The position numbers and the translations under genes were made by a program. DNA of 64,000 nucleotides, taken from contig JASAMV010000360.1 in assembly GCA_030248065.1 (NCBI GenBank), positions 39,104 to 103,103 on the forward strand, given 5' to 3'. This document shows, piece by piece, positions 27,117 to 40,100 of the stretch. Position 1 is the first letter of the stretch, and every line of letters starts with the position of its first letter. The stretch comes from Rhynchonema sp. JSB1_4 (taxonomy: Eukaryota; Nematoda; Chromadorea; Monhysterida; Xyalidae). The notes under the pieces are model-generated. The model was not told the origin of the DNA, searched no databases, and saw only the letters and a list, made by a program, of their open reading frames with translations.

Positions 27117-27132
27117 GGTTGCGTAGCGACTC
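27117..27132 (-). promoter_or_regulatory. 16-bp box conserved upstream of paralogue B
   Basis: Identical to 22688-22703 and at nearly the same distance from the start codon. It marks the last strongly conserved part of the duplicated 5' flank. Confidence 0.5.
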
Positions 27133-27703
27133 ATCTTAACTATCGTCATTGTATGCCGAAATCAGTGCTCATTTAGGGCATATTACGTAATTATCACGTC
27201 ATCCAGTGTTTATGTGTGTTTCTGCTGATGCGAATGAGATTGGCTGACCGACTGTGCATGTAGATATAAATATTCGACTGGACAGGAAAAAGCATTAGGG
27301 ACCAAAACTTTCATACACACAAGGTGCACCGAACCTCACATTGGTTGTTTTTGTGATCATATTGATTTTCATGTGTACTCATGCCAGGGCCAAAAGGTCA
27401 GGTACTGTATGCACAACTTTATTATTGCACAGTATTATCGACAATATAATGAGTATTTTTGACTGCAATATCACTGGGTTCTGTCGGGGAACTATACGAA
27501 TTTCAAAATCTGGAAAGTTTGAAATGGTTCGAGATAGGGTAAAAATGTTGATCAAGCAACATGGGCATTTAATTTAAACATAGAAGTACCTTCAAAAAGC
27601 ATAAAACACTCGCTTATATGAACGGTTCTCTTGTTTTGAGCATTGAATTTGTGTTGGCACCATTTGGAAACAAACGACGGCATGGGTGGATACCATCGAC
27701 ATC

Positions 27704-28139
27704 TCAAAACTGTGAAACTGCCGTTTTGTCTTTGTATGTTGACGATAGAGTTTCGCTGCAACAAAATAATTGCAATTTTTTACTTGCATCAAATGATTAA
27801 AACATAGATATTGAATTGAAAATGTCACGCACTCAGCAAGCATGAACTTCGGCACGGCATCGCCCGCCGTCGGCGGTCCGCCGTTTGTCAGCGGTGGAGT
27901 CGGTTTGACTGAAATAAAAATTTGTTTTGTTTGCCATGTTTGGTAGCCTTCAATATAAGTTTAAAAAGGCACAAACATGTGGTTTTGTCGACCATGTATT
28001 TTTTGTACCGATTCAGGAAGCAGACGTAGCAAATCAGCGTGAGCAGAATGAGTGCGCCCAACAGCCCGCCCACAATCCACCAAATGTATTCAAGTGGCAG
28101 CGCAGTGGTGCCAGCCGTAGACACGTGTGATGCGCAGTC
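27704..28139 (-). other. cadherin exons 42-44: transmembrane helix and cytoplasmic tail
   Basis: Exons: 28139-27977, 27908-27833, 27755-27704 (TGA). Exon 42 encodes the TM segment EYIWWIVGGLLGALILLTL followed by the stop-transfer NRYKKY. The tail continues with FKPTPPLTNGGPP, GDAVPKFMLA and TLSSTYKDKTAVSQF. The exon 42 donor (ACAT/GTTTGT) and the exon 43 donor (GA/GTGCGT) were picked because they alone keep the phases compatible. An alternative donor CG/GTACAA would give a different short tail ending in exon 43. A plus-strand TTTATT at 27418 is a possible poly(A) signal. Confidence 0.65.
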
Positions 28140-31100
28140 CTATGAAGTTTTTTTATAGGAGATAACAACAGCAGTCACAGGAGCCAATTAACCTCGAAAC
28201 CATCATGTAAAGCTAACCCCGATCGTGGTGACACGGTAGTCCCTGTACACAGTCTGCAGCTCCGAGCTGCTGATGGCGATTTCCTTCAGCTTTCCGAGCA
28301 TATCGGTTTTATTCATAAGATTGCCACCGCTCACGCCATAGAAACACAGTTTTGATCTTAAAACACATAGGACTCCAGTTTGAAACATCGACGAATCATG
28401 TCGTAGATGCTGTTTTATTATTGTTGTTTTATTGTTGATACTAACTGCGATTCGCTGCCAGGTGCCTCGTGGGTCTGTGCGGCCATCACCAATTCAAGCG
28501 AATAATCTTTAAGAATCGTCGAAACTTGCCTGCAATGATGTAACAAGTACCTCGGTAAGCATTAAAAGATTTGAAATAAGGGTCTCGTAGTTGGGGTGCT
28601 GGGCATTGGGTGCAAATTATGTACTCACTCTGTAAAACTCTTCAATCTGACTTGCGACTGCTTCGGTTCGATATCGAAGATGTACGCCAGCTTGTTGGAA
28701 TCTTCGACCACGTACACCTAAACATGGAACAACATTCATACCGTAACTCAACACATGTCATTGGCAAACATTTGCCCACGCGAAGTTGCAATATTCAATT
28801 ATCAAACTCACGTAGTTTACCACCATTGCCATTGTTTGTCGTGTTCGAGCATCGTTCACACCGAGTCTCACTGTGTACACGCCCTGTTCGTAGTGACTCA
28901 ACTCCGGGCTGACACGCAACAGACCTGATGTTTCAGTCACTACGATCAACTCGTGCACCTTTGGGTCGTTGATCATGTGCGCCGAGCCATTGATGCTGGA
29001 AAATGTTTTCAGTTCACATTTATCTCGAATCTAGATTCTCTAATCTTGCGTTGTATAGTTTCAAAATGATAACTTACGGTTGGAAGTGCACGCTGTGTAG
29101 CTCGTAGTGCAACAATGAGTTCTGCGCGTCAAGTACCGTTGCTATGGGCAGTTCGATTTCGTCGTCACCCATGTTGCTTCCTGCATGGTGATGTTTCAAA
29201 ATCATGGCCTGTTAGCTCGTGTTCTACTTAACACTTTGACCACTTTTGTTCTACCACTAACCAACAGTGATCACGGTGTGGTTTTTGATAGATTTGACCG
29301 CCTGTCGCACATTCAACTCATGCTGTTCGTGCTGTGTCTTCATCGCGTCAACGTTCTGCACTTTAATCATTAGCTTTTGTTGCGACAGATTTTCGGGCTC
29401 AAACGGCTCCGGTACCTGGAACAATGAAAATCTACGAGATTCGCTGACCGTCAACGACATAAACAGCCGGGTCGGCGGGGCTTCGTCCCTGACCTCTTTG
29501 ACTTGTTTGTATTGGGCACGTTTAGGTCGCAGCCCATGCATTGGCTAAAGGTTGATATGTACAGATGAACAAGATAATGGGATAAAGAGTCCGTTATACT
29601 ATCATTGATCTTGAGCTAGAAAGGTCATCAAAACTCGTGACGACCTTCCTTCCCAACCCACCGGATTTTGTGCATTTATATCCGACGTGGCCATGACGCA
29701 CAGCGCCGACGTCCAATGTGGCGCGTCTTTCGTCGGCAATTGCCTCAGTGACTTGGCAATTCGCACCTCACCCGTCTCTTCATTGATTGCGAACCACTTG
29801 TGTGCCGGACCGCCTGCTTTTACAGGAAGATTGTCCAACATTGTCTTTCGAAGCTGCTGCACTGAACTGACATTATGGGCATGCAGTCTACCTTGTTTGC
29901 AGAGTGTGTTATAGTAAAAAAGGCACCAGTGCATTCTCGATTTCGAAAGTCACTACGATGAGACTGTATTTGTCCAAATCAGCCACTCACAACTGCTCAT
30001 GAGCACGTATTTGAATGCGTTGTGCTCGGCTCCGTCGCGGTCCTGTGCCTGTACACGTCCGATGACGGTGCCCACCTCGGCGTCCGACCTCGTGGTCATC
30101 GTCTGAGGCAGCGAACCGACGTCCCTTGCAAACTCAGGCACATTATCGTCGAGATCTTTGACTTGAATTCGCAACAGTCGGGAGACGGTCTCCTCCTGTT
30201 GATGTTGCTGACGACTGCGCGCTGCCACGATCACCTGAAATTACGGTAAAGTTGGTAGGCAGGAGCAAGTCGCAGATCAGCAGCATGAGTTTTGTTTCTT
30301 GTTATTAATTTTGCGATTTCCATTTTTTTTCAACGCATGCATTCGCAACCAACTGTCGTTGCTGAGCTGTCCTCACCCCAAGTTTCTGTTAACAGATTAC
30401 TCTGCCAAATTGGATTTGTTTTCGAGTGCAACCTGGAGGACGCTTATTTCTTCATTTCATTTTAAGGTTTATGCGCAACGATTCTGCAAATGGGAACCGC
30501 ATACACGAGACACGCAGCTGTACTGATTTTCATCTTCTGACTTACAACAATTTTTTGTTGCTCGCAGTTTTTACAACGATTTTCTCATTTCACACGTTTT
30601 ACGACGACGCAAGAAACCGACAACAACCGTTTACGGATATTTTACAGTCGAGACGCTGCTTTCTGTATGTCCAATTTGCGGATAAAAAACCGCGATAATA
30701 AAACACAATTGAATTACGGTGTGTGAAGCGTGAAAATTGGTTTTTTACAACAACAGGATTGTTCAGTTCTGCAAATAGTCTTGGATAACACGCAGAGACA
30801 AACTGCATCATACAAACGAACGTTACAAACGGTAATGAAATAGACGCAAATGAACAGGGCACCAGTTACAGTAGGCACACAGTAACCTATAAACAATTGT
30901 GATTTGTGACGCGCAGCATGAATTGTACACGCATTGAATCCGATAATCACGTGATCATACAGTGGCGATATGCACCGTAATCGGTCGGTCCTCTTTAAGT
31001 TTGAGCACGACCAAGTTCAGCGCAACCAAACAGGTTCGTTCGAGTTCTCGCACATTGCGCTTGTTGCCCATCAGAAAGTGACCGGGGTCGGGCACAGCGG

Positions 31101-34100
31101 GCGCGCATCGTGCCAATCGCCAGTACGGCTCGTGTATCGGCGCCGTCTGCACATGTTGGTAGGGCATCAACGACTCGTAGTACCGTCGATAGACGCCCTG
31201 CCACGCGTGCAGCCCTTTCTCGGGACCACTCGATTCTTGCGTTTTCGAATCCGGGAATGTGAGAGGCACCTGAAATGAGATTCATTAAGCTAAATCAGTA
31301 TTGTTTGGTTTAAAAGCAAGCAGCTAATGCATAATTTTTACAATACGACTCACACTATTGTGTTTGTCGGCAGCCAGATCCAGTACACGTCTGTTGTTGG
31401 CACGCAGCTGTCGGAAGAGCGTGTCCTTGAGGTTGATTTCGAACACTCGGTCGCGCAACGTCATCGGTAACGACCATTGTAGCTCGACAGCGATCGTCAA
31501 CTGACGTGCGTGCTCACCCATCCACAGGCGCAGTTCGTCGTGAACCTGCAAAGTAGTGGTGATGTTTCATCACAAATGACGTGGTAAATTACCAATATGA
31601 CCGACAGCAACGCATTTTGGGAAAAGATAGTCCAGTTTCAAAATTGACTTCCCTTTTTCTCAGGCTTAGGCTTGGGCTTAGGCTTACTATTAGGCTTAGG
31701 CTTAGGCTTAGGCCAAACCTAGAGCCAACCCGTGCCTCCTATCGCGAAATCGAAAATTCGCGTTTTCTCTCTGTCAAGGCAACTGGACTAGCTTTTCTCA
31801 ACATGCGACAGCAACAGTGGCTAAAAGAACAGCACAGTTATAACCAGGTGTCACAGACCATAAGCAGCAGCCACTTCGGTGGTTGTTTTTGTTGATAATG
31901 TCGACCTGAGCCCAGCCCCAAGTCTAGACCCTCGGGTTCGTGTGACTGTGGCTTGTGGCCTATTGTGAAGAACCAGCTGCTGTTTTTGGCCGCTATTTTT
32001 TCAGCGTTGTTCTGTCCTTGCCTCAGACCAAATCTATTAGGTTGTTCAACGATGGAATACACTGCCAAAAACTGAAAAGCTGAAGAAACCAGAAAACTCA
32101 CATCCTGCACCGCGGTCGACAGATCCCTCGATTCAAACACGGCCGTCACGTACCGTGTTTCGCCGACACAGTGTTTGATGAGTTTGCGGCGCACCTCGGT
32201 GTCGATCTCGGCAATGTCGGCAATCTTCAGACTGTGGCTGGATTTCGATGACAACTTGCCCGACGACAGACTGCTCAACGGTCGTTGATTGGTGCACAGC
32301 AGAGTCGGCGTCATCGATATCGTCTTCGCTAAGTGCCGTTTGGTCTCAAAATGGCGGCGAGTTTCGATCTGGTCGATCTCTTCCGGAATCGAACTGTCCA
32401 ACTCGGTGCTGGGCACGGGCGACACGATCGTCGCGTTGTCGGGCGACGACAGATCGAAATCGATGCCGGAATCTCGCGAACTGTCCTTGGGCTTGTGATT
32501 GTGCTTGCCGGCCAACCGCAGCTCCAACGGTTTGCTGGCGATCTGCTGAGGGTGGAATTGATCACCCTGATATCGATACTGCTGCAATAGTCGCGCGTTG
32601 AACTGTAGACCGATGACGTTGCCAAGCAGCCAGAACTGCACGGCTCGACCTGACCCAGTGTCAGCGTTATTGTTGCTGCTCAAGTTCTGCTGTGTCTTGC
32701 CGTCGCATCCATCATCCAGACCGGTTTTGTGCTGCGTTGTTGCTTGTTGTTTGTCAAAGTTGTTAGCCGCCAGATGATGATGATGTTGCTGTGCGTGTAG
32801 TATCATTGTGTCACGTCGTTTTTTGGGGCTGTTTATTTTCGACCGCCACAAATCGTAAATATGATTTTATTCACGCTGGTATGTAGTGGGTGGCTCGGTT
32901 GTTTTATAGGTGCGGAGCACAAAGCGTTTGGGCAAACAGAATTAAGGACGGGATTAGGTATTATGATGAGCGGTTTGACGAAGTCGTTTTGTAGAGTTGT
33001 GTCGTGTTGTTGATCGTATGTTGTATTTTAGGAAATATAACGCGATCAACCACACTTGTTCGTAGAGGGGCGACACACAGACAACGCTCGTGTAACTGAT
33101 AGTCAGCGGGGGTGTTTTCGTTCGTAAAAGTATATGATGTGGTTAAATTAAACTTGTGTTCTTGTCGTTGTGCAGCGATTGATGACAGCAAAAAACAAGA
33201 AGTTAGTGAATCGATGAAATGGGTATAAAGTCGACCGTACCAGGCCGGGTGCAGGTATATGATGCACTTTGCAAGGTTGTGCGGACACGCTGTTTTTTTG
33301 CAGCGAACAACGTACACGCCGATTAAATGTAATAACGGTCGCTGTAATGTAATACAATAACAATAAATTGTCGTTTATAAACTAAACATTTGTTCTTTCC
33401 TTGTCGACTCTAAAAGTTGTAACAGAAAATGGCCACAACATGAGCAACAAATAGTTTACAAATAAGTCAGCGAGCGTGCACATGTAAAACGAGAGGCAAA
33501 AACGTCTTTGAACATCAAGACAGACGGTGCGCAGTCGTTTACTTCTGTATGTGATGTGGGAGACCGTGAGCCGCCCAGTTTTTTGGGCAGCAAATACAAA
33601 ATGAGCAAAACCAAGCTGTGCTGCAACAGTTGTGCTGGTGGCAAACGTGTAGACAGCTGTAACAGTACAGTGCTTATTTCGATGCATACACGCTGTGCCA
33701 TCTAACGGTAAAATGTGTTGAAAATGGCGCAACAAGTGCAAAGCACTTTGTGGCGCAGTGCAGGAGAAAACATAAATTTTGCACCTAACAAACTGTTAAC
33801 AGTGTTGGAATCTGGCTGTAACTTTGGTTGCATTATCACCGCCACAACTAGTGTGTACTTTTCTGAAAAGGGTGAGATAAAAAAACAAATGCGCAATGAA
33901 AATAAAATTCCGCAATGGCTTAGCAGACGGTGTCTGGTTTGCTAGCCGAAACAAGATCGGATTCGATCTACGTTCTTTTCCAGAACGGTTGCATCTAGAC
34001 ATAACATGGTACGGTAGAAGGCTACACTAACTGGTCAAACGATGACGCAAAACATGCAGGTGTAATAAATAAAATTTTCTAAAACACTGTGTTTACGTCT

Positions 34101-37100
34101 GTGCGCTCGTTTTGACTACAGATTTGGGCGGGACGACGCACGGTTGGCTGACACCACGACAATGGGATGTACGGATAGAGGGTTGATCCCGACGAGGTTG
34201 TTGTTTGTCACATCGTTCGCTTGACTGGCAATGACAGAAAACAGACGCATCATCACATAGGATGATGTGACGATGGGAATCGCATGTGCACCGCTGCATC
34301 AACACAACACCTAATGCATACAGTACAGCTTCCTAAAAGTGAGTTGCATGGGACCCGGTATTTTCCTCCTTAGAAGTGATAAAAAGGGTTGTCAAAGAAA
34401 AAAATGCAGTTTTTGAAACCAACTATCGCTCGGGTCGCACTATAGATCTTCTCTATAGAGGTGATGGACTGTACTCGTAGCAATTTATGTGTGCATGTTT
34501 ATTGCGCGCGCGTGGTTCATGCTGGGACTGGGAGTACACAACTATCGTAGGTGTTTATATCGTGTTTTTACGCATGTAAAATTCAACCACCACCACCACT
34601 GGGTAGGTACACATACTGTAACCTGCCCCACGACTCAACTGTGTTTTATCGTTCATGTTGTATCGTCTGTCTTTATGGTGCTTTCATGTTTTCCTTCAAA
34701 CGCCGCAGCTACGGTGTTTATGATACGAAATTCTACCGTACTCTAACCATGCACAGCGTGTTACGCCCTTTGAGATGCATGCTACTTAGAAAGGAAAGAG
34801 AAATTCGTCAAGCCGAGATCTTGATATACTTTGACAGTTTTTCTCATGTTTGCCGGTTGTCCACTTGCTGCATCCAATGCAGTTCTTCCATAGAACTTTT
34901 TGCGGGCGTCAGTTACTGACGACATTACCTATGGTTGTTGTGTCGCGCACACATACGTACGTTTGGCTTGCAGTCAAGTGCACCAGCTGCGTGATGTATC
35001 GTGCGTGATGTATCGCCGTGTTCATGCATGAAGTAAACTCATCAGATTATACCGATCTTAAACGAAAACGCGCCCGAATTTACATACAAAACACGCAGCA
35101 CGAACATTTCCGTGCGACCCACGCACAACCAGTGCACTTGTGAAAAAAATGGCCTCGAAAAATCGAAAGCGCAGCAAAGTTTATGTTGATGGCGCGCGGT
35201 GGCGTGCTATAATCGCACACGCAGATGATTTGCTTGCGCACTAAAGTTCAATGTTACAAACAACGTAACAGCATACGGTAGCTGACTGGTCGCGGTTGAT
35301 GCATCGGTTTTGTCGTTCATGTTGATAGCGATTGGAATGGAAAAATAAAAACTGTTCATCGTTTGCTGTTCTACTTTCCAAAGTACATAACGGTAATATT
35401 TCCCCGCGGCAGACACTATCGTCCCAAGCCAAACTTTGAAGACGTCTTTGGTGCCTCACAAGAATTCTCAGTGGTCCAGTATTACATTGCACAACGTGTG
35501 GTGGTAACATGTGTTCACTTTGAGCGCATAAACGAAGGGGCGAGCCTTTCGTATTATTCATATCCATGTGCATAAGCAAAAGCCCCAGACGTTCAAATTG
35601 TTTCGTGGGATTGCATTGCATTATCTGCAAACCATACCGGTACATTGGGGTGGGGCACATTGAGCTGCTTGAATATTCAATCCTGAAGCCAGCTGATATA
35701 ACCCAAATTATTGTTCGAAAACCACGTGTTACGTTATTATGTGCCTGTCAATTCGTTATCAGTATCAGCAGTGTAGCGCGGGTGAAACAAACATGTGACG
35801 CTCCCAATACCAAATGCAACGCTTGTCTTGTCTATTGGTTGCACAATACAAAGGGCATAGAGGGGGGCGGGGCGCCAAGAAAGAGAGGAAGCGCCGGCCG
35901 GGGCGGGGTTTCGGGAACCGTGCACCAAACAGCCGAGGGAAAGGACGAAAGCAAAAAGGAGAGTCTTAGCCGCCCGACTATCAGCAAAAAACTCGAGCAG
36001 TAAAAACCGAATACAAAGCAATAAAAAATGGCCACACTTACACTCAGCTGGGGTGCGATTTCGTAGTCAAAATCACGCGCTGCGTACACGTCACCCGTGT
36101 GTCCGTCGATTCGCAGCCATTCGGAATCGGCGTCGTTGGACTGAAAATATGCAAAACGTTTCCAATGCTTTATGCCGGAAAATCGTCAAATGAAATGAAG
36201 TCAGGAAGCAAACATCTTACCTCAATGGTGTACTGCACTCCTTTGGGTCGAAGCGGACTGTCGCCGAACGCTGCGCGAACCGTGTAGATGCGTTCGTCTT
36301 TGATCGTGTCCTGAAACAAGTGCAGGATTCGGCTTGTTTGTCACTTAGCTGCACCTTACCATGCACACTGCTATCTGCACAATTAGTGCGCTTATCGGGA
36401 CCAGACATGTTTTCGCTGTTAAGAATATTCGCTGCACAGACTGGTTCATGGCGCATCAACCGCGATAACTGTCGTACACCATTGTGACATTCTCCACGAG
36501 GTTCATTATAAAGAGGATGCGCGTGGTACCCATCTAGACACGAACCTCGGGCACGGTGAGCACGTATCCGATGGGCGGTCTCAACAACTGCAGTGCATTC
36601 GATTGTTGTGTAGCAACGGCATCGACTTGCAGCACATGAATCAGCAAGGGCACAGTGGTAGTTCGTGGTGGCACTCCGGCATCGCGTGCCGTCACCGTCA
36701 GCTCGTACGGCTCGACACGTGCCTTATTCAACAACGGCTTGGTCGTGCTTACACTGCCCGTTTGCTTGTCAATGGCGAAGTAACCTGGAGTGGTATTTTG
36801 GGATACAAAAATGTCAGCCAGCTTTTTTTGCGTGAATGCTGCTTTTACACGCCTAGATAGGTTTTGCTGACACGTGTTTGCTAATAGGAGTAAAAAACGA
36901 ATGAAATAATTAATAGATGTATATTGTGTACATTTGTGTATTTTTTTACAATTCCCCCACTAATTTTTGGGCTTTGGCTTAGGCTCTCCCAAACGAGTGG
37001 GGCTTACAAGCCTGGGCCAAAAAATAAGTCGAGGAATTGTAAAAAAGCACAAAATATATATTGGTCGCACAATGACCATATAAGAATTCGTCAAATCAAT

Positions 37101-40100
37101 CCTGACTTTCAAGTTCAGTCACTCTTAACCACTGTGCTATTTGTGATTCTCACAAAACATTGTTAGCTGAAAATCCCCAGACCCCACCCGGGAAACAACC
37201 ACCGCGCAACCACCCCCCCCCGGATACAGCACAGCGCCCACCCCAAAACACCCCCCCCCCCCCAAAAAAAAAAATATTCTTATAAAGTCATTGTGCGACC
37301 AATACACCATCTGCGTGTTTTGATTTCTCTTCAATTTCTTTTTTTGTCAGAAAAGACATGTCAATAAAACCAGTCTAGATCTGTTATAGCAACATTCTTG
37401 CTGACAAAGTTTGGTGACAAACTGCTGACACTCCAATTACTGCAACAGACATCTTGCAAGATAGACAGGCTCCCTTCACGGAAACTGACCATCTCCGCCC
37501 TCCAAGCTGTACGTGATTCGCGCACTCTCATTGCTATCGGCGTCGGTGGCATCGACTTTGGTGACACTGGTGCCACTCGGCCAGTTCTCCACCACTTCTG
37601 CCGTGTATCGCGATCGCACAAAACGAGGCGCATTGTCGTTTTGATCGAGAATGTAAATTGTCAACTGCAAAAGAAATGGGTAGATGAATAGATGATTTTT
37701 ATATTTTTACGCATGCAGTGTGTGCCCTCTTTGCACTGACCCTCTACGTTGAGACACTATATAAAGCGACCGGCAGCTTGGTGCTTGATTCACCGATTTT
37801 GGTATGGGTATATTTACGATTCTATGTCATGATGGATTTTTTACACAGTGACCAAAAATGCTGGGTCCCGCTGATCATGTCATTGTAAAGGGGGTTGACT
37901 GGTTTTTTTACAGACGTCAGTTGATTTACTAAAAGCGAATAAGTTCTTACCGGTACAGAGTTAACGTTCTGTCCAGGGTCAGTGACGGTAAAAACCAGAT
38001 TCAATTGCGACATGCTCTCGAAATCGAGGTCGGCCGACGGTGACACGACCATGACAACCTGCATTCGAATCATATGAGATCAGAATTCAGGAAAAACATT
38101 CAACTCGAATTTAGCACAACCTGATTCATCTGTGTGTCCTTGACCAATCTGAAATTCTCAGCGCCCAATCCAGCCAGCTCGTACACAAATTCGGACGTCG
38201 GCGTCAACTGATCCGCGTCACCGATGTGCAGCACGAACACTGTTTCGTTCTTGGCCAGATTCTCGACAATGCTCGTGGTGAAGTTCTGAATATCAAAGTT
38301 CAGTGTTGGAGCTCGCGTCACGGACGGTAAGGGTATTTTAGTGGGGGAATACTTCAAAGCTGGTTTGTCGCGAATCGGAACCAAAATTCGTGCTCAGTCG
38401 AGCCTGGGAGCACTTTCTATTTCATACAATAAAAACTTACAAATTGTAGCCAAAAGTTACAAGCAATTGTAAACCCACTTTCTACAATAATTTTGTATCC
38501 AGTCACAATTTTTTGTAGCTGGATACAATAGAGCTGAAAATGTTTCGATGGCACGATTTTCTTTCGCTTAGGCAACCATGAAAACGCATGTTTGATAAAA
38601 TTAGTTTCCAATAAATTGCTTCTAGAGATGATAAACATTATTTAAAAAATCGGGCCCGGGTCAAATAATGGATAAACAATCAAATTGTGTCGAGTTAGGA
38701 CGGTCCCACGTGTGCACCCAGCTACAATTTTTCTCTTTCTTACAATGCGAGTTACAAAATTTTCTTTTGTAGCTGGAAACAATTGTACCCAGTCACAATT
38801 GTAACTTCTTACAATTGTATCACTCACAATTGTAACTGCGTGAAGTGACTTTTGTACCTGGGTACAAATTGTAGCGTTTTTTTGTAAGAACTTACAATTT
38901 GTATGAAATAGAAAGTGCTCCCAGATCTTCTTCGTGTATCATAGATATTTATCAATGGCATTCCCTACCTACAATCAATTGTTTCCAGATGTACAATTTT
39001 TTCGCTGGTTGAAAGTTTGTCAGCAGTAATTTCTTAAAATGTCCTTGGAAAGGCACAAGAAGTCACATGGCCGAGATCTGACCGATCAAACGGGTTCAAT
39101 CTTTGATCGCCAACCATTCCTCCTTGTCCATCAGTGATCGACGGTGAGTTGTCATCGACATTGACTATAGTGACATTGAGTAAGGCCGTTGATTGATATG
39201 GTGCAACACCGGCAGTGAGTTGCATTGTGAATGTCGGCGCACTGCGATTCCAGTGGGTGCTCTCGAAGTCGAATGGCTCTATCGTACTGATTCGGCCTGC
39301 AACTTGCACATCGTTTCGCAACAATTAGGCGGTAATGGGCAGTGTTCCCGAGCTGCTATTGCCACTCCGCTGGCAGAGTGTCATCGATTTGACCAATTTC
39401 ACAAATGTTGTCACATTCGCTTACCGAAAACAGGGTCGAGTTCGAATTTGTTGGCGAATTCGCCTTCAAGTCGCATTTCTGTGACCGGTTGTCCAGTTAG
39501 TGGGTTGTGTGCCGGCAGTACCGCAACAACTTGGCCAGGTGGGGTGTTCTCGCTGAGAAACACCGGCTGAAGTTGGACCACTACAGTGTATTTTGTTCTT
39601 GATTCAGTAGAATGAAACCATCGGCCAGACGTTAACTGACCACAGTTGGTTTATCGCGCGTCCACGGCAGAGCGAATATTGGTCGACCCAAATCGTTCTG
39701 CGTGTGTGTCAGTTCGTCAGCGTCCGTGCGCAGATACAGTACGACAAGCGCTGAAGTTGAAATACATATACGCTACTATGGCACAACTCTATAAGTGGTG
39801 ACTAAGGAACACATTTATTGTCCTGTACGCAAAATAGAATTACTCGGGGTTGTTGTTATGTGCAAGCCAAAAGCCCGAGTTTGAATCACTTATTGCGATA
39901 AGTTGTCGGAACATCAAAGCCAGGACCCAATCGAGTTCATTGCGAAGTAGCAGTGTTTAATCCTCGACCAACCGGCGTCATCAAGTGCGTCATCAGGTGC
40001 AACTTGGAATCGCAGCATCGTAATCGCCGGTTTGCGACCTTCGGGTGCGAGCAGCACATCACCACTCGTCGTTACAGTGACAACGTCCTGCGCAATGCAG

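Larger units (their letters stand above)
25564..27140 (-). repeat. tandem gene duplication, unit B
   Basis: Partner of the unit at 21235-22710, same orientation. Gene, 3' flank and 5' flank all match, with scattered substitutions and small indels. Confidence 0.8.

Noticed and set aside
31581..31895. 104-codon plus-strand frame with a LRLRLRL-type repeat
   Set aside because: The repeat is a translation of the (TTAGGC)n array in an intron of the minus-strand nested gene.
32248..32601. 117-codon plus-strand frame
   Set aside because: It is the antisense of exon 1 of the nested gene, whose minus-strand reading is far more protein-like and splices coherently.
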